Assembly: GCA_904502165.1 (NCBI GenBank)
Contig: CAJGDB010000019.1
Location: 1-23,155, forward strand
DNA length: 23,155 bases
DNA from: an uncultured Akkermansia sp.
GTDB lineage: Bacteria > Verrucomicrobiota > Verrucomicrobiia > Verrucomicrobiales > Akkermansiaceae
Direction of reading: 5' to 3'
Below, piece by piece: positions 1 through 5,969 of the stretch. Within the stretch, counting starts at the first letter, position 1, and each line of letters starts with the position of its first letter. The notes under the pieces were generated by a model. That model saw only the letters and a list, made by a program, of their open reading frames with translations, was not told the origin of the DNA and made no database searches. The translations under genes and the position numbers were made by a program.

Positions 1-71
1 AGCCCCGACGGGAATCGAACCCATATCTGCCCTTTAGGAGAGGGCCGTTCTATCCATTGAACTACGGGGCC
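1..71 (-). tRNA. tRNA-Arg (anticodon CCT), 3' end cut at window edge
   Basis: Read on the minus strand from position 71, the sequence folds as a tRNA. It has an acceptor arm GGCCCCG paired with CGGGGCT (a G-U at pair 1-72), TA at positions 8-9, a D arm GTTC/GAAC, an anticodon stem GCCCT/AGGGC around the loop CTCCTAA, and a T arm ending TTCGATT-CCCGT. The anticodon CCT reads the AGG arginine codon. Base 72 is window position 1, so the discriminator and any encoded CCA lie outside. The 5' end is about 21 bp after the stop of the upstream gene (93..917), and I see no promoter in between. It is therefore probably processed from a read-through transcript of that gene. Confidence 0.93.
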
Positions 72-92
72 TTGACTGTGTTTCTGTCTTTT

Positions 93-917
93 CTATGCCT
101 TGAATGCTTCGCGCACGCGCTGAAGCTGGTCTGCATCGAGATGCGGTTGCAGCTCGGGCAGCATCCGGGCAAAGTATTCGGCAGGAGTCCAGCCGTGGAG
201 CGGCTGGGGAGTGGGTTTCTCGAATGCCCAGGTGGGTACCGGCAGTGCCAGGTCAAGAATGACCGGCGAGAGCGGAGCCATGCGGCAGAGAGCTTCGGTA
301 ACTTCTTCGGCGAGTGAGGGATATGCCTCCAACGCGCGGAGCACAAAGGAAAGGCTCAGACGATTCGGCGTGGTGACCACCTCATCCAGGAATTCTTCCA
401 TGCGGCTTTCCTCTACCTCCAACAGGGGCTGCAGGAGAGGCAGTACCCGCATATCAGCCATACTGAGCATGGCATCAAGCAGAGTAACGGGCGTAAACTC
501 ATCACGAACAAGACGATTCACCAGTTCCTGCACGCCTGCCAGGTGCTCGGTGGGGCTGGGCTGGGCCAAAGTAAGCACATAGGTGGCTGCCTTGCGGCTC
601 AGGGAGTCATCCAGTTCCTGCGTGGCATACGGAACTAGGGCTTTCCAACCCTCTCCCTTTCGGCCGGCAATGAAGCGCGAGAGCTGAATGAGGCTGCTCT
701 TGCGTGCGGCTTCTGTGGTCTTGCCGACGAAGATATCGTATATGTCGAAATTCTCTTCGAGTTTTTCCTCATCATTACTGGCCATGAGGCCACAGGCCAT
801 CATGGTAAGCGGCCACTGGTCTGCGCCGATTTCATGCACACGAACAGGATCGTGCGCCATGGCAGCAAGGCGCTCCAGCTCCGAAAGACCGGAAAAGTTG
901 TCCTGATACAGACCCAT
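93..917 (-). CDS. Hypothetical alpha-helical protein (HEAT-like)
   Basis: I do not recognise this 274-residue protein. It has no signal peptide or membrane segment, so it is probably cytoplasmic. The sequence is a succession of amphipathic helices rich in Leu, Glu and Ala, for example around residues 95-185. This resembles an alpha-solenoid of the HEAT/ARM kind, but I cannot define repeats confidently. The C-terminus carries a short Pro/Trp-rich stretch (PVPTWAFEKPTPQPLHGW) followed by a final charged helix. Its ATG is 15 bp after the stop of the YfgM-like gene, with a pyrimidine-rich spacer and no Shine-Dalgarno sequence, so it is probably the third or fourth gene of a metF transcript. tRNA-Arg follows directly. 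Function unknown; a scaffold or assembly role would be a guess. Confidence 0.8.
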   Translation of the reverse strand: MGLYQDNFSGLSELERLAAMAHDPVRVHEIGADQWPLTMMACGLMASNDEEKLEENFDIYDIFVGKTTEAARKSSLIQLSRFIAGRKGEGWKALVPYATQELDDSLSRKAATYVLTLAQPSPTEHLAGVQELVNRLVRDEFTPVTLLDAMLSMADMRVLPLLQPLLEVEESRMEEFLDEVVTTPNRLSLSFVLRALEAYPSLAEEVTEALCRMAPLSPVILDLALPVPTWAFEKPTPQPLHGWTPAEYFARMLPELQPHLDADQLQRVREAFKA

Positions 918-932
918 GGCAGAAATGGAAAA

Positions 933-1751
933 TCAGAGACCTTCGTTGAACTTGGTTTCGCCGACCTCCGGCACATCACCGAAAGGACTGCCGAAGGGAT
1001 TGGTGTCCTGCTTCTGCGGCTCAGGAGCAGCCTCAACCGGCGTGGGGGCATCAACATCAAGCAGGGTAAGACGCATTTCCACCGTCTTATCCGTTACAAG
1101 GACGCTGGTGGGGCACTTGCTCTTGCACTGTTCATACCAGTTGCGGGCGGCTTCCTTATCCCCCTTCTCCTTGGCAAGGTCGCCCAGCATGACATAGGCC
1201 AGGGCTGTATACGGGCTGGCCTCCATCTGAGTGATGCGGGTCCACGTGGGAACAGAATCCTTCTCATTCTCAAGCTGGTATGTGGCAAGGGCAGCAAGGG
1301 CACGGGCACGGAGCGCAACAGGAGCTGTGCCGGCAGCCACGGATTCCAGGGCCGCCACACCGGCTTCATCACCCTTGGCAATGAGGGCGAGCCCGTTCAT
1401 CAGCTCAGCAGTCACGGCAGACGGAGTAGCGGAGAATTCCTGGCGAATTTGCTGGAGTACTGCGGCATCATATTCTGCGGCAGAGGCAATGCCATTGCCC
1501 GGGCCAACATGCTTCATGGCCTGCACCACCTGGGCAGCAGCCTCCTGGCGCATGTCGTTACGATGAGAAAAGAAGGCAATCACACAGCCGGCTGCAATAG
1601 CGAGCGTGATACCACCCCACATGACTTTCTTGTAGTGAGCGTTCAGGAACTGCTCATGCTTGGAAGGGCCGATGGCAATTTCGCCGATAGCCTTGATTTC
1701 TTCCGGGGAAAGAGGCTGAATATCCTCGTTGTTCTTGATGTTGTTTTCCAT
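933..1751 (-). CDS. YfgM-like inner-membrane TPR protein
   Basis: This 272-residue protein has a cytoplasmic N-terminus of about 43 residues, one transmembrane helix near residues 44-62 (WGGITLAIAAGCVIAFFS) and an Ala-rich helical remainder with TPR-like helix pairs. One pair contains the recognisable LGDLAKEKGDKEAARNWYEQ repeat near residues 190-210. This architecture matches the YfgM / TPR_21 family of single-pass ancillary factors associated with the Sec translocon and periplasmic chaperones. The tail is Pro/Glu-rich and probably disordered. The ATG lies 14 bp after the metF stop, with a C-rich, G-poor leader lacking a Shine-Dalgarno sequence, which indicates cotranscription. The family assignment rests on topology and TPR character and not on a specific motif, so a general TPR membrane protein remains possible. 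Confidence 0.8.
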   Translation of the reverse strand: MENNIKNNEDIQPLSPEEIKAIGEIAIGPSKHEQFLNAHYKKVMWGGITLAIAAGCVIAFFSHRNDMRQEAAAQVVQAMKHVGPGNGIASAAEYDAAVLQQIRQEFSATPSAVTAELMNGLALIAKGDEAGVAALESVAAGTAPVALRARALAALATYQLENEKDSVPTWTRITQMEASPYTALAYVMLGDLAKEKGDKEAARNWYEQCKSKCPTSVLVTDKTVEMRLTLLDVDAPTPVEAAPEPQKQDTNPFGSPFGDVPEVGETKFNEGL

Positions 1752-1765
1752 ATATGGGGGTGATT

Positions 1766-2683
1766 TTAACGATAAAGGTTATTGAGGGAGCGAAGGCGCT
1801 CCAGACTGAAATAGTTGTTAAAGCCGAGATTGTGGTAGATTTCCAGTGTTGCCTTGGAGCGGTTCAGGGTGTAGAAATGCAGGCCGTCCACCTCGGCATC
1901 AAGCAATTCACTGCACTGGTTGCTGGCATAGTTGATGCCGATTCGCTCAATGGATGCCTTGTCTCCCCCGGCGCGCAACATGGCCTTGAGCAGGCGGGCC
2001 GGGAAATTCGTACCGGCAGAAAGCTCCGCCATACGGTTCATGCTGGAAATGGAGGTCACGGGCATGATACCGGCAATGATGGGTACATCTATATCCATGA
2101 GGCGGCAGCGGTCCCGGAAATCAAAGAACGCATGATTATCAAAGAACAACTGGGTGCAGATGTAGTCAGCCCCTTCATCCACCTTGGCCTTCAGGAAATC
2201 CATTTCCTTAAGGCGGTTGCGGGAATCGGGGTGGCCCTCCGCAAAACCAGCTACACCCAGGGTTAACCGGGAGGATAACCTCTGGCGGGATTCCCATTTA
2301 CGAATAAAGCGCACCAGGTCAGATGCATGAGCAAAGGCATCCTTCCCCGGTTCATAAGGCATGTTGCGGGGGGGATCACCTCGCAACACCATGATGGCTC
2401 GGGCGCCCGCAGTAATATAGCCCTCCAGAATCTCCTCAATCTCTGCTTCCGTATGGCCCACACAGGTAAGATGCGGCACCGTGGGAATACCCCGGCTCTG
2501 AATGTCATGCACGACGGAGCGGGTCAGGCCGCGGGAGCTGCCGCCGGCACCATAGGTCACGCTCACGAAACTGGGGTGGAACTCCTGCAGCTTGATAATC
2601 GTATCCAGAAGCGCCTCTGCTCCCTCCGTCGTTTTCGGAGGGAAGAACTCAAAGGAGAAACTGGGGGAACGATCAAACAGCAT
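1766..2683 (-). CDS. metF: Methylenetetrahydrofolate reductase
   Basis: This is the FAD-dependent enzyme that reduces 5,10-methylene-THF to 5-methyl-THF, the methyl donor for methionine synthesis. At 305 residues it has the usual bacterial MetF length. The TIM-barrel signature FEFFPPKT is at residues 11-18 and contains the Glu (E12) corresponding to catalytic Glu28 of the E. coli enzyme. The motif VTYGAGGS spans residues 42-49, and LRGDPP at 100-105 supplies the conserved Asp (D103). The C-terminal part carries the expected PIIAGIMPVTS segment. The gene lies 36 bp downstream of the coiled-coil membrane gene and 14 bp upstream of the YfgM-like gene. I see no convincing promoter or SAM riboswitch in the short upstream gap, so regulation by methionine is not evident here. 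Confidence 0.97.
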   Translation of the reverse strand: MLFDRSPSFSFEFFPPKTTEGAEALLDTIIKLQEFHPSFVSVTYGAGGSSRGLTRSVVHDIQSRGIPTVPHLTCVGHTEAEIEEILEGYITAGARAIMVLRGDPPRNMPYEPGKDAFAHASDLVRFIRKWESRQRLSSRLTLGVAGFAEGHPDSRNRLKEMDFLKAKVDEGADYICTQLFFDNHAFFDFRDRCRLMDIDVPIIAGIMPVTSISSMNRMAELSAGTNFPARLLKAMLRAGGDKASIERIGINYASNQCSELLDAEVDGLHFYTLNRSKATLEIYHNLGFNNYFSLERLRSLNNLYR

Positions 2684-2719
2684 GGCTGTATGTGGTGTAA
2701 CAGTCTGGAATCAGTGGAT

Positions 2720-3436
2720 TCAGGGAACAGGGGTGAGAACTGCCTCAATCTCCGGCAGAGGCTGGGAGGTTGCAGCTCCATCTGCCTCAAGCCTCAGATC
2801 TCGACCACTCAGGAAGGGTGATACAATCACCTCATCCCCCGCACGCGGTTTGCGATTAGCCTCAGCCTCGGGGTCTTCCACACCGCCGAAGCGGGCCTGC
2901 TTGATAACGGCTGTATACTGTCCGGATTCCTCATCCTGGCCGTCTACAGTAGCCTCGCATACAATATAGTCATCGCGGCGCAGAGCAATGAGAAGCCCCT
3001 CCTTCACCGGCATGCTGCCGCTTGCCTTGAAGAGAATCACCCCGCAATCCTCCAGGTATGCCATCACCGCACCAAGAGACTCGGGCTTGGCGGCATCCTC
3101 CGCTGCCGTTGCAGCCTCTTCGATTTCCTGACGTCGCTTGGCAGATGCAATCACACTGTTTTCTTCAGCGGCGGTCAATTCGGCCTCGTTCTTCTTTTCT
3201 TCCTCTGCCGCAGCAGCACGGGCAGCGGCCATTTCAGGCGTGTCAACACTGGCATCCAGACGCGCCATGCGGGCATCATGCTCCATCTGACGCTGCTCAT
3301 ACTCGTTGATTTTAAGCTGAGTCTGGTACATCTGGTACTGGTCCTGCCGCGCCGGAATCAGCACCACAAAAGCATAAAACATGAGCCCGACTGTCAGGAC
3401 AAGCAAGGCAAGAACTGTTGCGCGAAATGCGTTCAT
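2720..3436 (-). CDS. One-TM coiled-coil protein of unknown function
   Basis: I do not recognise this 238-residue protein. It has a transmembrane helix at about residues 5-27, a long Glu/Ala/Lys/Gln-rich coiled coil at about 30-115, and a compact mixed beta domain at about 120-210 (GVILFKASG, EGLLIALRRDDYIVCEATV, GDEVIVSPF). That last part resembles a small SH3-like barrel. The tail is acidic and Pro-rich. I chose the ATG at 3436 although the frame stays open to 3589. The longer form would overlap the divergent pgsA promoter and start, and the 3436 start begins directly with a membrane anchor. A TTGAAT-16-TATACT promoter also ends 7 bp before it. Membrane-anchored, with the coiled coil and globular domain probably in the periplasm. 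Confidence 0.8.
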   Translation of the reverse strand: MNAFRATVLALLVLTVGLMFYAFVVLIPARQDQYQMYQTQLKINEYEQRQMEHDARMARLDASVDTPEMAAARAAAAEEEKKNEAELTAAEENSVIASAKRRQEIEEAATAAEDAAKPESLGAVMAYLEDCGVILFKASGSMPVKEGLLIALRRDDYIVCEATVDGQDEESGQYTAVIKQARFGGVEDPEAEANRKPRAGDEVIVSPFLSGRDLRLEADGAATSQPLPEIEAVLTPVP

Positions 3437-3443
3437 GCGGGCA

Positions 3444-3471
3444 AGTATAGCAAAAACAGTTTCGGATTCAA
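3444..3471 (-). promoter_or_regulatory. Sigma70-type promoter of the coiled-coil/metF transcript
   Basis: On the minus strand a -35 box TTGAAT (3466-3471) and a -10 box TATACT (3444-3449) are separated by 16 bp. Only 7 bp lie between the -10 box and the ATG at 3436, so the expected transcription start is at or within 1-2 nt of the start codon. This predicts a leaderless mRNA. It supports the 3436 start over longer ones. Confidence 0.65.
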
Positions 3472-3526
3472 GCACAGAATCTGTCACAAAAACTGCCCGA
3501 TTTTGGCATACACCCTTGATTTCTGC

Positions 3527-3555
3527 TTGCAAGTCGGGGCGTTGCAGGCTATAAC
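3527..3555 (+). promoter_or_regulatory. Sigma70-type promoter of pgsA
   Basis: TTGCAA (3527-3532) and TATAAC (3550-3555) are separated by 17 bp. The -10 box ends 12 bp before the pgsA ATG, predicting a 5' leader of about 6 nt. An AGGTGG sequence (3558-3563) resembles a ribosome binding site but would lie mostly upstream of the predicted transcription start. This promoter diverges from the one at 3444-3471. Confidence 0.6.
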
Positions 3556-3567
3556 ACAGGTGGTACA

Positions 3568-4194
3568 ATGTTAAACCTGCCGAATACACTCACACTTTCC
3601 CGCATCATCCTTGTCATCGTCTACACCGCAGCCTTGGCATGGGATGGCAGCAAGTCCCCCCTCACCAACGAAATATCCGGTGGGTGGCTTGAACCTGTCT
3701 CCATGACGGCCTGCATTGCCCTATGGGCCTTTGTTGTAGCCGCCATTACCGATTTCTTCGATGGATACCTGGCACGCAAGTATAATCTCGTCACCAGTTT
3801 CGGCAAATTAATCGACCCGCTGGCCGATAAGATTCTCGTCGGGGCCGGTTTCATCTACCTGACCTCTGTGGGGATGTGTCCGTTCTGGGTATCAATACTG
3901 ATTATTTTCCGCGAATTCCTGGTTACAGGCCTGCGCCAGCTGGCCGTAGCGAAAGGCGTGGTCATGGCTGCAGACAAGCTCGGCAAATGGAAAACAACAG
4001 CACAGCTCACCTACTGCATTGCCTGCATGGCCCACCTGGCCTACGGCGGCAACCTGTTTGAACCGCTGCGCTCGCTGAGCATCGGTGAAACCGCCTGGTG
4101 GTTCCGCGAGATTGCCCTCTGGCTCAGCGTTATCCTTACCCTGTGGAGCGGTGCCAACTACTGCATTCAGAGCCGCCACCTGATCCGGGGCTGA
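3568..4194 (+). CDS. pgsA: CDP-diacylglycerol--glycerol-3-phosphate 3-phosphatidyltransferase
   Basis: This is an integral membrane enzyme that makes phosphatidylglycerol phosphate from CDP-diacylglycerol and glycerol-3-phosphate, the committed step to phosphatidylglycerol and cardiolipin. The complete CDP-alcohol phosphotransferase signature is visible: D62, D65, G66, A69, R70, G79, D83 and D87 (the D-x2-D-G-x2-A-R-x8-G-x3-D-x3-D pattern). Its 208 residues contain several hydrophobic segments (about 10-24, 46-62, 92-112 and 185-200). The N-terminal LNLPNTLTLSRI is typical of PgsA as opposed to phosphatidylserine synthases. A roughly 20-residue insertion (DGSKSPLTNEISGGWLEPVS, about 26-45) separates the first two helices. 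It is the first gene of an apparent four-gene envelope operon, 28 bp before the lipoprotein gene. Confidence 0.95.
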   Translation: MLNLPNTLTLSRIILVIVYTAALAWDGSKSPLTNEISGGWLEPVSMTACIALWAFVVAAITDFFDGYLARKYNLVTSFGKLIDPLADKILVGAGFIYLTSVGMCPFWVSILIIFREFLVTGLRQLAVAKGVVMAADKLGKWKTTAQLTYCIACMAHLAYGGNLFEPLRSLSIGETAWWFREIALWLSVILTLWSGANYCIQSRHLIRG

Positions 4195-4222
4195 TTCTCC
4201 CACGTCTGCGTTTTTCATCATC

Positions 4223-4906
4223 ATGAACAAATCCCCTTTCCTACTCTGCGCTATGGCGGCTGCCATGCTGTTCTCCTGCTGCCAGCAGAAACAATACAAG
4301 GCTTACTTCCTGACGGAATCTTCCAACCCTGAAGGTGGTGCTGCCTTTAACATTCTACACAATGGGCACATGTACAACCGGATGCCCATCATGAGCCTGC
4401 GCCATTTCGAGAAATTCAAATCCTTCATGGCTGAAGACGGCTCCTACGGAGTGGTTCTCTACACCCCCAAGGAATATGTCTTGAGACTCTACACGGAAAC
4501 ACAGCAGAACATCGGCAAGCTGATGCTCCCAGTGGTTGACGGGCTGGCATTCCCGCCCATGCTCATTGACAGAGGCATTACGGATGGTCAGATCATCATC
4601 TGGAGCGGCCTCAATGGCTATGATCTCCGCCGCATCGGCGAGACACTCAAAGCCGTTGACCCGGAAATCGAAGAAAAACGTTACCAGGAAGAAAACCCCA
4701 GACCCAAGCCTGAACTGCCCACAGGTGCAACAACGGGTAAGGATGCTCACGGCCGTATCATTCCTGAGCTGTACTCCTCCGTTCCCTCCGGAAACCCGGC
4801 CATCCCTGCACCGACAGACCAGTCAGCAATACCGGCAGCCACACCCAGCGCACCTGCTGAAAGAAAAGGCCCTGAACTCTTCTCTACCCGCAGAAAGAAG
4901 CCGTGA
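4223..4906 (+). CDS. Predicted lipoprotein of unknown function
   Basis: This 227-residue protein has a lipoprotein signal peptide: MNKS, a hydrophobic core, then the lipobox LFSC with the acylated Cys at residue 19 and a second Cys next to it. The mature part (about 25-150) looks like one globular domain containing FMAEDGSYGVVLYTPKEYVLRLYTETQQN and a stretch IDRGITDGQIIIWSGLNGYDLRRI. The C-terminal 70 residues are Pro/Ala/Ser/Lys-rich and probably disordered, like a cell-wall-spanning or linker segment. I do not recognise the domain. The TGA stop overlaps the GTG start of the M23 peptidase gene, so translation of the two is probably coupled and their products may work together in the envelope. 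Confidence 0.85.
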   Translation: MNKSPFLLCAMAAAMLFSCCQQKQYKAYFLTESSNPEGGAAFNILHNGHMYNRMPIMSLRHFEKFKSFMAEDGSYGVVLYTPKEYVLRLYTETQQNIGKLMLPVVDGLAFPPMLIDRGITDGQIIIWSGLNGYDLRRIGETLKAVDPEIEEKRYQEENPRPKPELPTGATTGKDAHGRIIPELYSSVPSGNPAIPAPTDQSAIPAATPSAPAERKGPELFSTRRKKP

Positions 4907-5946
4907 GCTGGCTACATTTCCCAGCATTGATTATTGCGTTCTGCGCTCCCGCATGGGCACAGAATCTGGTATTCCGGTTGCCCACAGATAATACAGCTTT
5001 GTTCAGCACGGGCGGAGATGATTATTTCATGTACGTGGACCGCCTGTTTGAAGGCGAAGCAACAAAACCCTGGCAGGCAGGCACATACGGTATGGTGCGG
5101 AATCCGTTCCGTCCACAGCCGGGGGCCGCGGTCATGTACAGCCGTTTTCATGAGGGGATTGATGTGAAGCCCATCAGACGGGATGCCAATGGTATTCCGC
5201 AGGATGAGGTACGCCCCATTGCCCCCGGCAGGGTTGTGCATGTGAATGATGCTCCCGGCCTCAGCAACTACGGGCGCTACGTTGTCATTGCTCACAAAGT
5301 TCCGGAGGGAACTATCTACTCACTGTACGCTCATCTGGCTGACACCAACTGCCATACCGGCCAGTATGTCGGCACGGGCAACAATATAGGCCGGCTGGGT
5401 TACAGCGGGGTCGGGCTTGATAAAACACGGGCCCACCTGCATCTGGAAATCGCGCTCATGATTAACAGCCGTTTTTCCGAATTCTACCAGGGAGAGAACA
5501 AGCATGGCAACTTCAACGGATTAAACCTGGTGGGGATTGACCCCGTCGGCATTCTGAAGGCATGCAAGGATGGAACGCCCTTCTCCCTCTCTGCCTATTT
5601 TGCTGAGCTTGAGGAACATTACCGCGTGGCGGTACCCTGCATCGGCACCATGGACATCATGCGGCGGCATCCCTTCCTGTACAAAGGGTCAAAAAATGAG
5701 ACTTCCCGCCCCCGTTCACTCGAAATCGCCTTCACCGCCGCAGGGGTTCCCATCGGCATATATCCTGCAGAGCGCGAGGTGAGCCGCCCGCACATCATTT
5801 CCTGCAAACCCATGCCTACCGTGCAGCAGAACTGCACCGTAAACAGGGTAAAGAACAACAGCACCAATGCCGCCCTCACGCGCTCCGGTCTCAACTATAT
5901 AAACCAGTTCCTCTGGCTCGAAGGGCTTTATCCCTCCGTCCGCTGA
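4903..5946 (+). CDS. Exported M23 (LytM-type) metallopeptidase
   Basis: This is a predicted periplasmic zinc endopeptidase acting on peptidoglycan cross-links. The signal peptide covers residues 1-19, with a cleavage site AWA|Q. The M23 zinc-site motifs are intact: H83-x3-D87 (RFHEGIDV), H144 in the YAHL motif, and H178-x-H180 (RAHLHLE). It is therefore expected to be active, unlike EnvC/NlpD-type activators with degenerate sites. An extra C-terminal part (about residues 225-347) has no family I recognise and contains several Cys residues. The start is GTG at 4903, overlapping the preceding TGA by the GTGA arrangement. This choice puts the signal peptide exactly at the N-terminus. The nearby AGAAAG is at best a weak ribosome site, so initiation probably depends on coupling. 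Confidence 0.9.
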   Translation: MSWLHFPALIIAFCAPAWAQNLVFRLPTDNTALFSTGGDDYFMYVDRLFEGEATKPWQAGTYGMVRNPFRPQPGAAVMYSRFHEGIDVKPIRRDANGIPQDEVRPIAPGRVVHVNDAPGLSNYGRYVVIAHKVPEGTIYSLYAHLADTNCHTGQYVGTGNNIGRLGYSGVGLDKTRAHLHLEIALMINSRFSEFYQGENKHGNFNGLNLVGIDPVGILKACKDGTPFSLSAYFAELEEHYRVAVPCIGTMDIMRRHPFLYKGSKNETSRPRSLEIAFTAAGVPIGIYPAEREVSRPHIISCKPMPTVQQNCTVNRVKNNSTNAALTRSGLNYINQFLWLEGLYPSVR

Positions 5947-5969
5947 CCCATCTCCATCTTCTCCTCAGC

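Noticed and set aside
834..1763. Long plus-strand open frame of 309 codons opposite the YfgM-like gene and the hypothetical gene.
   Set aside because: Its translation lacks any recognisable domain and it is antisense to two better-supported genes in a tight operon; it is a shadow frame. The same holds for the 490-codon frame opposite nusA (14934-16406) and the 355-codon frame opposite infB.
3437..3589. N-terminal extension of the coiled-coil gene up to 3589.
   Set aside because: It would cover the divergent promoter region and overlap the pgsA start; the shorter form begins directly with a membrane anchor and has a promoter 7 bp upstream.
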